Source: a bacterium (GTDB taxonomy: Bacteria; Krumholzibacteriota; Krumholzibacteriia; LZORAL124-64-63). From it: a stretch of 49,329 nucleotides of DNA. The first letter of the stretch is position 1, and each line of letters opens with the position of its first letter. The DNA lies in assembly GCA_020049465.1 (NCBI GenBank), contig JAIFKS010000015.1, positions 1-49,329 of the forward strand, read 5' to 3'. A program made the translations under genes and the position numbers. The notes below the pieces were generated by a model. It searched no databases, had not been told where the DNA came from, and saw nothing but the letters and a program-made list of their open reading frames with translations. Below, piece by piece: positions 18,174 to 26,403 of the stretch.

Positions 18174-19424
18174 TTGGAACTGATCCTGCTCATCATCCTG
18201 CTGGGGTTGTCGGCGGTTTTCTCCGGTTCGGAGACCGCCTACTTCTCGCTGAGCGCCGCCGAGATCGCGCGGCTCGAAGCCAACGGCGGCCGAGCCGGAC
18301 GCGGGGTCGCCATGCTGGTTCGCCGCAGCCACGACCTGCTGTCGGCCCTGCTGGTGGGCAATCTCCTGGTCAACACGGCCGCCAGCGTGGTGGCCACCGG
18401 CCTGTGCCTGACCTGGTTCGGCCCGCAGGGCGTGGCGATCGCCATCCCGGCCGTTACCCTGCTGCTGCTGTTGTTCGGCGAGATCACGCCCAAGATGCTG
18501 GCGCTGGGCCGCCGCGAAAAGGTGGCTCTGGCCGTCCGGCTGCCGCTGTCGATCTGGGTCGCGATCGCGCGCCCGGTGCTGTGGGTGACCGGGGGCCTGG
18601 TCACGGCTGTGCTGCGCCTGCTGCCGGACGACCGGCCAGGCTCGCGGCCTTTGAACACAGGGGAACTACAAACCGCCTGCGACCTCGCGATCGAGGACGG
18701 CACCCTGACCGAGACGGAGGGCCGCTCGCTGGCCCGTCTGCTGCAACTGTCCGAGCTGGAAGTGCAGCACATCATGGTCCCGCGCACGGCCGTCGTTTCG
18801 CTGCGCGCGGACATGACGCGCGAAGAGGTGCTGGCCGTGGCGCGCCGCGCCGGCTTCAACCGCTATCCGGTGCTGGCGGCCGGCGGCGGCAGTCCGATCG
18901 GCATGTTCCACCTGAAGGATCTGCTGGCGATCGCCCCCGGGCGGGAGTTGCCCCTGGCTGAAGGTGGGCGCCCGCTGCTGTTCGTGCCCGAGAGCAAGGA
19001 TGTCGACGCCCTGCTGTCGCAGATGCGCCGCGGCGCCGGCCACATGGCCGTGGTGATCGACGAGCACGGGGATTTCACCGGCATCGTGACGATGGCCGAC
19101 TGCCTGCAGGCCCTGCTCGGCCCGGTGGCCGATGTCGCGGCGCGCGACCCCGACGTGATTCCGCTGGGCGAGGGCCGATGGGTGGTCAGCGGCCGGACCG
19201 ATCTGCGAGCGCTGGACGAGGCCTGCGGCGTGCGTCTGCCGGCGAGCCGCGACTACGTGACGGTGGCGGGCTTCCTGATGACGACGCTCGGCCGTGTGCT
19301 CGTGCCGGGTGACCGCGTCACGCTGCCGGGAGCGCGGCTGACCGTTCTGGAGATGGATGGCCACCGCGTCGAACGCATCAAGGTGACACGCCGCACCAGC
19401 GGCGGGGCGGGGGCCGTCTCGTGA
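18174..19424 (+). CDS. CNNM/CBS-domain membrane protein (CorC/HlyC family), first of a pair
   Basis: This 416-residue protein belongs to the family once called hemolysin C, now tied to magnesium or other divalent-cation transport or to envelope maintenance. Translation appears to start at TTG 18174, with GGGGAG upstream and no ATG nearby. Four hydrophobic segments of the CNNM (DUF21) domain occupy about residues 1-140, including FSGSETAYFSLS and FGEITPKMLALGRREKV. A pair of CBS domains follows (about 190-320), with LEVQHIMVPRTAVVSL at the start, and then a C-terminal CorC_HlyC domain (about 325-405). The last bases overlap the GTG start of a second CNNM gene as GTGA. The two genes are therefore co-translated. 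Confidence 0.85.
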   Translation: MELILLIILLGLSAVFSGSETAYFSLSAAEIARLEANGGRAGRGVAMLVRRSHDLLSALLVGNLLVNTAASVVATGLCLTWFGPQGVAIAIPAVTLLLLLFGEITPKMLALGRREKVALAVRLPLSIWVAIARPVLWVTGGLVTAVLRLLPDDRPGSRPLNTGELQTACDLAIEDGTLTETEGRSLARLLQLSELEVQHIMVPRTAVVSLRADMTREEVLAVARRAGFNRYPVLAAGGGSPIGMFHLKDLLAIAPGRELPLAEGGRPLLFVPESKDVDALLSQMRRGAGHMAVVIDEHGDFTGIVTMADCLQALLGPVADVAARDPDVIPLGEGRWVVSGRTDLRALDEACGVRLPASRDYVTVAGFLMTTLGRVLVPGDRVTLPGARLTVLEMDGHRVERIKVTRRTSGGAGAVS

Positions 19425-20455
19425 ACGGAACCGGCGGCATCGATTGGGGATTCGTGGCGCTGACCAGCCTGGCGCTCATCCTGGCTTCGTCGTTCTTCTC
19501 GGGCACCGAGACGGGTCTGATGAGCGTCAGCCGCGTGCGTCTGCGCCGGTCGCCCGCGGCCGATACGCCGCGCGGCCGGCGGCTGCGCCGGCTGATGCGC
19601 GATCTCGAAGAAGCCGTCATGACCTGCCTGGTCGGCAACAATCTGGTGAACGTGGCGTTCAGCGCGTTGATGACGGTGGTCCTGACCGCGCGTTTCGGCG
19701 ACGCGGGGCAGGGGCTGGCCGTGGCCGTGGTGTCGATTTTCGTGCTGATCGCCGGCGAGATCCTGCCAAAGGTGATTTTTCGCGAATACCCCGAGCGCCT
19801 GACGCTCGCCTCGATGCCGGTATTCGCCGTGGTGATGACGGTGCTGTGGCCGGTCCGCGGCGTGCTGCGCGGCTACCGGAATCTGTGGCAGCGCCTGCTG
19901 CCTTCGTCCGGCGGCAGCAGGCGGCGACTCGACCGCGGCAGCCTGGCGGCGCTCATGCTGGCTCACACGCCGCTGTCCAATCAGGAGCGCGGCTTCGGCC
20001 GGATTCTCGACCGGTTCCTGCAGTTGGCGCATCGTCCTCTGACGGCGCTGATGCGCCCGCTGGAGTCGGTCGTGGCCGTGGGCCAGGAATCCACCGTGGC
20101 CGAGTGTCTGGCCGTTGCGGCGCGCTCGGGGTTGAGCCGCCTGCCGGTCACGCGCGAGGACGGCAATGTGCTGCAGGCCTACGTGACCGCGCGCGATCTT
20201 CTGTTCCTGCCTCCGGAGATGGCGGACACCATCGTGCCGCGGCGGCTGTTCCGCCCGTTCGTCCTGGTGGACGCGCGCATGACGCCCTACGAGGTGTTCG
20301 AGGAACTGCGCGGTCAGTCCAACCAGATGGCGGCCGTCTGCGACCCGGCGGGGAACCCGCTGGGGCTGATTACGTTGGAAGACCTGATCGAGACCGTGCT
20401 GGGATCCATCCACGACGAATTCGACCCGCAGATCGCCGCCGGACCGGCGGCCTGA
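19421..20455 (+). CDS. CNNM/CBS-domain membrane protein, second of a pair, without a CorC_HlyC domain
   Basis: The second CNNM paralogue starts at GTG 19421, overlapping the previous gene by GTGA. It has 344 residues. The CNNM domain (about 1-160) contains FFSGTETGLMSVSRVRLRRS and AGEILPKVIFREYPERLTL, with strongly hydrophobic segments between. Two CBS repeats follow (about 200-330), including RPLTALMRPLESVVAV and a last repeat ending in LITLEDLIETVLGSI. The protein then stops, lacking the CorC_HlyC domain of its neighbour. This asymmetric pairing suggests that the two proteins form a heteromer, which is inference. Exact substrate is unknown. Confidence 0.83.
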   Translation: MNGTGGIDWGFVALTSLALILASSFFSGTETGLMSVSRVRLRRSPAADTPRGRRLRRLMRDLEEAVMTCLVGNNLVNVAFSALMTVVLTARFGDAGQGLAVAVVSIFVLIAGEILPKVIFREYPERLTLASMPVFAVVMTVLWPVRGVLRGYRNLWQRLLPSSGGSRRRLDRGSLAALMLAHTPLSNQERGFGRILDRFLQLAHRPLTALMRPLESVVAVGQESTVAECLAVAARSGLSRLPVTREDGNVLQAYVTARDLLFLPPEMADTIVPRRLFRPFVLVDARMTPYEVFEELRGQSNQMAAVCDPAGNPLGLITLEDLIETVLGSIHDEFDPQIAAGPAA

Positions 20456-20469
20456 ACGAAGGAGCGAGC

Positions 20470-20850
20470 ATGAGCGACGACAGCGAACTGGATCGGCACG
20501 ACCATGTGCTGATGGGCCTTGTCTTCAGCCTTCAGGCCGCTGCGATGCAGCAGCTGGGCAAGCTGCAGGATCCGCAGACCGGTGAAGTGACGCGCGATCT
20601 GGAGCAGGCGCGCGCCACCATCGACATCCTCGAAATGCTGAAGGCCAAGTGCCGGACCGCAACGCCGCCGGACCTGCTGCGGCTGGTGGACCAGACCGTG
20701 TTGAATCTTCAGCTGAACTACATGGATGAACTGAAGCGGCCGGCGCCCGGCGTTGAGGCCGGGGCCGAAACCGCGACCGAATCGGGTACCGAATCCGCTC
20801 CCGGGGACGTGCCCGGCGCATCCGACCCGGAATCCGGGTCCGGGGCTTGA
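20470..20850 (+). CDS. DUF1844-family small protein
   Basis: This 126-residue protein starts at ATG 20470 after AAGGAGC. The first 95 residues match DUF1844: a GLVFSLQAAAMQQLGKL helix with conserved Gln and Met, then ILEMLKAKCRTATPPDLLRL and a final helix. The tail from about 95 on is acidic and Glu/Ser/Thr/Gly-rich, without structure. The function of the family is not established; it is widespread in diderm and candidate-phylum genomes. It is followed without a gap by a TTG-started barrel gene (TTGA overlap), so the genes are probably coupled. A near-palindrome, GACCCGGA-A-TCCGGGTC at 20824-20840, lies inside the tail just before that junction. Confidence 0.75.
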   Translation: MSDDSELDRHDHVLMGLVFSLQAAAMQQLGKLQDPQTGEVTRDLEQARATIDILEMLKAKCRTATPPDLLRLVDQTVLNLQLNYMDELKRPAPGVEAGAETATESGTESAPGDVPGASDPESGSGA

Positions 20851-22385
20851 AGCCCGTTGCGTGGTTGACCGGCCGCGGCCGGTTTTTCGGCCGTGGCCGC
20901 CGTGTCCGCGCCGCGGCGCTGGCGTGCTCGGTGCTGCTGTCGGTCGGCGCGTCCATTCCCGCGCGGGCGGCGATGGAACTCGACCGTGCACCGCTGCCGC
21001 CGCGTCTGCAGGATTCGCTGCGCCTGAATCGGCTCCTGTCGGCCGCGTTGCCGCCCGACGGGCTGTTGACGTTGGGGCTGGGCGCGCGCACCGGCAGCAC
21101 GGTCTACCTGCTCGACGGGTACCGGGTGCGTATCCAGCGCCAGGAGATCTTCCTGCTGGGCGAGTGGAGCCCGCTGCCCTGGCTTCAGGCCTGGGGCGAA
21201 CTGCCCTGGCAGACCTGGTCCGGGGGCGAGAGCTGGGTCCCGGCTTCCGGCAGCGGCCTGGGCGACGGACTGTGGCAGGTCGTCGCCGGCCGTTCGCTGG
21301 CCGGCGGCGCGCTTCATCTGGCGGCCCATGCCGGTGGCAACCTGCCGACCGGCAACGGCGGCATCGGCCTGGGCGAAGGCGTCTTTTCGCCGCGAGCCGG
21401 CGCGGCCGCGACCATCTGTGTCTGGAGAGGCGCCCTGGTTCCGGAAATGCGTGTGCATCTGAACGCGGCGCGCTCCTGGAACCGCAACGAGGACGACGGC
21501 TACGGGTGGGGGACCACCGGCTTCGAACCCTGGCCGACGCGGTATCCCGCCGCCGCGGCGGTCGACGGGCCCGGCGGCAACGACGTGACCACTCTGGGCG
21601 CCGCCCTGGAATTCCGCCGCGGTTCGACCGCCCTGTGGCTCGAATACAGCCGCGACCGCTTCCCGGAAACGACGGCCGTCAGCGCGCGCGAACAGTTCAG
21701 CGGTGTCGGCGCCGGCCTGCGCTGGGGCCTGACCGAGGGCTGGGCCATCGGTGGCTCCTACCTCGTTTCTCTTGCACTCGACGATGCGGCGACGCAGTGG
21801 TACCCCGCCTTCCCCGACTGGTCGATGTCCGTGGCCATCACCCGGCAGATATCGCTCGGCGGCCGCGACAGCGACGGTGACGGCATCGTCGACCGCCGCG
21901 ACCGCTGCCGCGAACTGGCCGAGGACCTCGACGGTTTCCGTGATGACGACGGTTGTCCCGACCTGGACAACGACCGCGACGGCGTGCCCGACGAGCGCGA
22001 CCTGGCGCCCGACGCGCCCGAGGACCGCGACGGTTTCGCGGACCACGACGGCGCTCCGGATCCGGACAACGACGGCGACGGCATTCCCGATGTCGATGAC
22101 CTGTGTCCGGAAGTTCCCGAGGACCTGGACGGTCAGGCGGACGAAGACGGCTGCCCCGAGGATCTGCGTGACCTGGACCGCGACGGCGTGCCGGACGATC
22201 GCGACGCGTGTCCGCAGATGCCCGAGGACGTGGACGGATTCGGCGACAAGGACGGGTGCCCCGATCCGGACAACGATCTGGACGCCATCGATGACGTCGA
22301 CGACGAGTGCCCGGACCAGCCCGAGGACTACAACGGGACGGACGACGACGACGGTTGTCCGGACGAAGGTGCGGCGGCCGGCTGA
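20847..22385 (+). CDS. Outer-membrane-type barrel protein with C-terminal thrombospondin type-3 repeats
   Basis: The gene starts at TTG 20847, overlapping the previous stop as TTGA; no ATG or GTG occurs until inside the signal peptide. Length is 512 residues. Residues about 20-45 form a signal peptide ending in PARAA. Residues 45-340 look like alternating beta-strands of an outer-membrane barrel. From residue 341 to about 507 there are five calcium-binding thrombospondin type-3 units such as DSDGDGIVDRRDRC and NDGDGIPDVDDLCP, joined by PEDxDGFxDxDGCPD linkers. Such repeats usually connect a barrel to a peptidoglycan-binding OmpA domain, but here the protein ends after the repeats. The repeats may form a stiff periplasmic or surface stalk. 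Confidence 0.75.
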   Translation: MKPVAWLTGRGRFFGRGRRVRAAALACSVLLSVGASIPARAAMELDRAPLPPRLQDSLRLNRLLSAALPPDGLLTLGLGARTGSTVYLLDGYRVRIQRQEIFLLGEWSPLPWLQAWGELPWQTWSGGESWVPASGSGLGDGLWQVVAGRSLAGGALHLAAHAGGNLPTGNGGIGLGEGVFSPRAGAAATICVWRGALVPEMRVHLNAARSWNRNEDDGYGWGTTGFEPWPTRYPAAAAVDGPGGNDVTTLGAALEFRRGSTALWLEYSRDRFPETTAVSAREQFSGVGAGLRWGLTEGWAIGGSYLVSLALDDAATQWYPAFPDWSMSVAITRQISLGGRDSDGDGIVDRRDRCRELAEDLDGFRDDDGCPDLDNDRDGVPDERDLAPDAPEDRDGFADHDGAPDPDNDGDGIPDVDDLCPEVPEDLDGQADEDGCPEDLRDLDRDGVPDDRDACPQMPEDVDGFGDKDGCPDPDNDLDAIDDVDDECPDQPEDYNGTDDDDGCPDEGAAAG

Positions 22386-22394
22386 TCGCCGGCC
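22376..22394. terminator. Hairpin between convergent genes
   Basis: GGCCGGC (22376-22382) pairs with GCCGGCC (22388-22394) around TGATC. It spans the stop codon of the barrel gene and lies 18 bases past the mazG stop on the other strand. There is no T run on either side, so if it is a terminator it is a weak one shared by both strands. Confidence 0.35.
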
Positions 22395-22411
22395 AGCTGT
22401 TCGACATCCAT

Positions 22412-23224
22412 CTAGTCGCCGGACAACTGCCTTTTGGCCGCCTGCCAGGCCGCTTCCAGTTCATCGAGCGCGGCGGCGCCCATGTCCCGGCCTTCACGGC
22501 GGAACTGCTCTTCGACCAGTTGGAAGCGATCGGCGAAACGCCGGTTCGCCTTGCGCAGAGCCATGTCCGGCTGCACGTGGTGCCAGCGCGCCAGGTTGAC
22601 GAGCGAGAAGAGCACGTCGCCCAGTTCGTGTTCGATGGCGTCGTGATCGTCGGCCGCGACGGCTTCGTCCAGTTCGTCCAGTTCTTCCTGCAGCTTCGCC
22701 TTGACGCCGCCGATTTCCGGCCAGTCGAAGCCGACACCGGCCGCGTCCTGCTGCCAGCGATAGGCCAGATGAAGGGGGGCGGTGGAGGCGGGCATCTCCT
22801 TGAGGACGCTCGCGGCGTCGGGGTCCAGCCCGCGGTCGCGCTTTTCCTGCGCCTTGATCTCGTTCCAGAGTTTCTGGCTGGTGCCCACCTCGTGCGCCTG
22901 CGCGTCTCCGAACACGTGGGGGTGCCGGCGGATGAGTTTGGCGTTGCCCTGCCGCGCGATGTCCAGCATGGACACGCCTTCGGTTTCACCCAGGATCTCG
23001 CAGCAGAAGCAGGTCATGAACAACAGGTCGGCCAGTTCCTCGCGGACATGCTCGGCATCGCCGGAAAGGGCGGCATCGACCAGTTCCCCGGCTTCGTCCA
23101 TCAGGTAGCGGGCGGCGTCGGTCAGGGTCTGCTTGCGGTCCCAGGGGCAGCCGCCGGGCTGACGCAGGGTGTGGATGGTGGCCAGCAGGGCCTCGAAATC
23201 GGATGCGTCGAACTCGGATGCCAT
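22412..23224 (-). CDS. mazG: Nucleoside triphosphate pyrophosphohydrolase MazG
   Basis: MazG hydrolyses non-canonical or excess NTPs to NMP and pyrophosphate. The 270-residue protein starts at the ATG complementary to 23222-23224, with GGAAGG six bases upstream. It has the two tandem MazG halves. The first begins near residue 20 with the LRQPGGCPWDRKQT signature and contains EAGELVDA and EELADLLF metal-binding Glu/Asp residues. The second, near 165-225, contains EELDELDEAV and ELGDVLFSLVNLARW. The spacer holds KLWNEIKAQEK and the basic segment RRHPHVFGD, typical of full-length MazG. The gene is convergent with the barrel gene and divergent from the uvrA-family gene. Confidence 0.93.
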   Translation of the reverse strand: MASEFDASDFEALLATIHTLRQPGGCPWDRKQTLTDAARYLMDEAGELVDAALSGDAEHVREELADLLFMTCFCCEILGETEGVSMLDIARQGNAKLIRRHPHVFGDAQAHEVGTSQKLWNEIKAQEKRDRGLDPDAASVLKEMPASTAPLHLAYRWQQDAAGVGFDWPEIGGVKAKLQEELDELDEAVAADDHDAIEHELGDVLFSLVNLARWHHVQPDMALRKANRRFADRFQLVEEQFRREGRDMGAAALDELEAAWQAAKRQLSGD

Positions 23225-23359
23225 GGGAACCTTCCGCCGCCGGGGTGTGGGGCCATCGGCAGTCCACAGTAAATGAGTTTGGCGGGACAGCCAACTCCCG
23301 GTTATCCTGGACGGTCGCCCGCTTTCCATCGATTACCGCCCAGCCGGGGGACCGCCGAA

Positions 23360-26227
23360 GTGACCGAGAAAGAAGCGAGAGAGCCCGGAGCCATCGATTC
23401 CGGCGCGGTTGGCACCGGCGCGGTTGGCGCCGGCCCCGGTGGTCACGACGTGACCGAGTGGATCCGCATCAAGGGCGCCCGCCAGCACAACCTGCGCAAC
23501 GTCGACGTGGATTTCCCGCGCGGCCGGTTCACGGCCGTGTCCGGCCTGTCGGGTTCGGGCAAATCGTCGCTGGTCTTCGACACCCTGTACGCCGAGGGGC
23601 AGCGCTGCTACGTCGAGTCGCTGTCGACCTACGCGCGCCAGTTTCTCGAACGCCTGCCCAAGCCGGATGTCGACTGGATCGACGGCGTCAGCCCGGCCAT
23701 CGCCATCGAGCAGCGCAACGCCGTGACCAGCGGCCGTTCCACAGTGGGCACCGTCACCGAGATCAACGACTACCTGCGCGTGCTGTGGGCGCGCGCGGGC
23801 ACGGTGCACTGCGCGGCCTGCGACACGGATGTCGGCCGGCACACGCCCGATTCGGTCTGGCGCGACGTGCGCCGTCAGCGCAGCGAAGGCGATGCGGTCC
23901 TGGTCTGCTATCCGCTGCCGGCCGGCAATGGCGCGGCCGTGGGCTGGTGGGAACCGCTGCTGGCGCAGGGATTCCAGCGCGTGGTGGCCGGCGGCGCCGT
24001 GCACCCGCTCGACGGGGTCGATCCCGAAGTCCTGGCCGCGTTGCCGACGGGCGACGGTGTCGATGTCGTGGTCGACCGGCTGCATCTCAAGCCGGCCGCG
24101 CGTTCACGGTTCGTCGAGGCGGTCGAACTGGCGCTGGCCCAGTCGGGTCTGGTGGCGGTCCGTGACCGTGAACTGACCTGGCGCGCGGAATTTTCCGGTG
24201 ACCTGCGCTGCAACGGTTGCGGCCGCGTGTATCCCGATCCGTCGCCGCGTCTGTTCTCGTTCAACTCGCCCGAGGGCGCCTGCGCGGCCTGCAAGGGATT
24301 CGGCAACAAGCTCGAGTTCGACGAGGACCGCATCGTGCCCGACCCGGCGCTGACGCTGCGCGAAGGCGCGATCAAGCCCTGGAGCACCGAATCGTTCGCG
24401 CGCGACTTCACCGCGCTGCTGCGCTTCTGCGCGCGGAAGAAGATCCCCACCGACACGCCTTTCCACAAGCTGACGCGCGCGCAACAGCGCCTGGTTCTCG
24501 AAGGGGGCGATGCGACCTATATCGGCGTCATCCCGTTCCTGGAGACGATGCGGCGCGAGATGAAGAAGGGGCATCATCGCTTCTTCACCCGGCGTTTCAT
24601 GGGCGACACCCAGTGCCGCGCCTGTGAAGGCAGCCGACTGCGCGAAGAAGCTCTGGCCGTGCGCGTGCAGGGATTCGATCTGGGCCAGATCGGCAAGTTG
24701 TCGGTGGAAGAGGCGCTGCAGAAGGTGGGCTCCCTGAGGTTGGGCAAGTCGGCCGCCGCGGCCGCCGGCGAGGTGCGCGACGAGGTGCTGCACCGGCTCC
24801 GTTTCCTGGAGCGCGTGGGCCTGGGCTATCTGAGTCTGGACCGTCTGACGCGCACCCTGTCCGGCGGCGAGGCGCAGCGCATCCACCTGGCCAACGCGCT
24901 CGGCGCGCGGCTGGTCGACACGCTGTACGTCCTGGACGAACCCACCTGCGGCCTGCACGCCGACGACGTCGAGCGCCTGACCGCCACGCTGCGCGACCTG
25001 GTCGTGGCCGGCAACACCGTGGTCGTGGTCGAGCACGACCTGTCGGTCCTGCGCGCGGCCGACCACTTCGTGGAACTGGGACCGGCCGCCGGCACCGGCG
25101 GCGGCCATGTCGTGTTCCAGGGCTCCATCGAACAGGCGCTGGTGGCCGACACGCTGACCGCGCGCTACCTGCGCGGCGAGGTGCGCTGGCCCGCCGACCG
25201 GCCGCGGCGCCCGGCGCCCGAACGCTGGCTGGTGGTCAAGGGCGCCCGCTTGAACAACCTGCGCGAGATCGACGTGAAGATCCCGCTGGGCCGCTTCGTG
25301 GCGCTGACCGGCATCTCGGGTTCGGGCAAGAGCAGCCTGCTCAACGGCTGCCTGCACGACGGTCTGACCGCGCGCTCGGCCGGGGGCGCCGGCCGCGCCT
25401 TCCCGTTCACGTCCATCCAGGGCGGCCACGGCGTCGGGCGCGTCATCCGCGTGGACCAGTCGCCCATCGGCAAGACCAGCCGTTCGAACCCGGCGACGTA
25501 CCTGCAGGTGCTCGGGCCGATGCGCGAACTGTTCGCCAACACGCGCGATGCGCGCACGCGCGGCTACGCCGCCGGCCGCTTCAGTTTCAACACGGCCGGT
25601 GGACGCTGCGCCAGTTGCCAGGGACTGGGGTACCACCGGGTCGAGATGCAGTTCATGGCCGATATCGAGGTGCCGTGCGAGGACTGCCGCGGCAGCCGCT
25701 TCAACGCGGGCACGCTGGAGATCCGCTACAAGGGCCTGAACATCGCGCAGGTGCTGGCCCTGACGATCGACGACGCGCTGGCCTTCTTCGGCGACGTGCC
25801 AGCGGTGGGGCAGAAGCTGTGGCTGCTGAAAAAGGTGGGCCTCGGCTACCTGGGTCTGGGTCAGCCGGCGCCGACGCTTTCGGGCGGCGAGAGCCAGCGT
25901 CTGAAGATCGCCCGCGAACTGGCCCTGCCGTCGGGCAAGCAGAATCTCTACCTGCTGGACGAACCCACGACCGGGCTGCACGCCGAAGACGTGCGCGCGC
26001 TGGTCAAGGTGCTGCACGAACTGGTCGAGGCCGGGCACTCCGTGCTGGTCATCGAACACAACCTCGACCTGGTCTGCCAGGCCGACTGGGTGATCGATCT
26101 GGGCCCCGGCGGCGGCCGCCACGGCGGCAAGGTCGTGGCGCAGGGCATTCCCTCTGATGTCGCACGCGTCGCCGCCTCGCTCACCGGCCGCCATCTGGCC
26201 GCCCAGCTGGCGATCCAGCCCGTCTGA
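23360..26227 (+). CDS. uvrA: UvrA-family excinuclease ATPase
   Basis: UvrA recognises DNA damage in nucleotide excision repair with UvrB. I start at GTG 23360, with GGGGG at 23345-23350, giving 955 residues; an earlier ATG at 23273 and a later GTG at 23447 are possible. The first ATPase half has LSGSGKSSLVFDTLYAEGQ, VGTVTEINDYLR and LSGGEAQRIHLANALG. The second half has ISGSGKSSLLNG, QSPIGKTSRSNPATYL, a zinc-type GGRCASCQGLGYH, LSGGESQRLKIARELALPSG and LLDEPTTGLHAEDV. CxxC pairs in the first half (HCAACD, CNGCG, CAACKG) are also present. The SNPATYLQVLGPMRELFA segment differs from the textbook TYTGV-type, so this may be a UvrA2-like member. The extreme N-terminus is Gly/Ala-rich with 15-base repeats. 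Confidence 0.88.
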   Translation: MTEKEAREPGAIDSGAVGTGAVGAGPGGHDVTEWIRIKGARQHNLRNVDVDFPRGRFTAVSGLSGSGKSSLVFDTLYAEGQRCYVESLSTYARQFLERLPKPDVDWIDGVSPAIAIEQRNAVTSGRSTVGTVTEINDYLRVLWARAGTVHCAACDTDVGRHTPDSVWRDVRRQRSEGDAVLVCYPLPAGNGAAVGWWEPLLAQGFQRVVAGGAVHPLDGVDPEVLAALPTGDGVDVVVDRLHLKPAARSRFVEAVELALAQSGLVAVRDRELTWRAEFSGDLRCNGCGRVYPDPSPRLFSFNSPEGACAACKGFGNKLEFDEDRIVPDPALTLREGAIKPWSTESFARDFTALLRFCARKKIPTDTPFHKLTRAQQRLVLEGGDATYIGVIPFLETMRREMKKGHHRFFTRRFMGDTQCRACEGSRLREEALAVRVQGFDLGQIGKLSVEEALQKVGSLRLGKSAAAAAGEVRDEVLHRLRFLERVGLGYLSLDRLTRTLSGGEAQRIHLANALGARLVDTLYVLDEPTCGLHADDVERLTATLRDLVVAGNTVVVVEHDLSVLRAADHFVELGPAAGTGGGHVVFQGSIEQALVADTLTARYLRGEVRWPADRPRRPAPERWLVVKGARLNNLREIDVKIPLGRFVALTGISGSGKSSLLNGCLHDGLTARSAGGAGRAFPFTSIQGGHGVGRVIRVDQSPIGKTSRSNPATYLQVLGPMRELFANTRDARTRGYAAGRFSFNTAGGRCASCQGLGYHRVEMQFMADIEVPCEDCRGSRFNAGTLEIRYKGLNIAQVLALTIDDALAFFGDVPAVGQKLWLLKKVGLGYLGLGQPAPTLSGGESQRLKIARELALPSGKQNLYLLDEPTTGLHAEDVRALVKVLHELVEAGHSVLVIEHNLDLVCQADWVIDLGPGGGRHGGKVVAQGIPSDVARVAASLTGRHLAAQLAIQPV
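23402..23431 (+). repeat. Two 15-base direct repeats at the uvrA-family N-terminus
   Basis: GGCGCGGTTGGCACC (23402-23416) is followed at once by GGCGCGGTTGGCGCC (23417-23431). The repeat is in frame and encodes repeated Gly/Ala/Val residues in the poorly conserved leader of the protein. Confidence 0.7.
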
Positions 26228-26403
26228 CCACTGCCGGTCGCAGCGTCGTGCGGTCCACCGGGCAGGCGACCGCGCTCGTGGCACCCGCCTTGCAGTTTTT
26301 CCCACGGCGAGCTGGACAGGATGCGGGGATGATCCTGCAACCCCCTGTCCCGCAACGAGCCGGACGGCCCGCGCCGGGACCGTCCACGACCGGTGGGAAA
26401 AAG

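Noticed and set aside
14647..18183. 1178-residue plus-strand frame across the LPS operon
   Set aside because: It is antisense to three recognisable genes and has shadow-frame composition.
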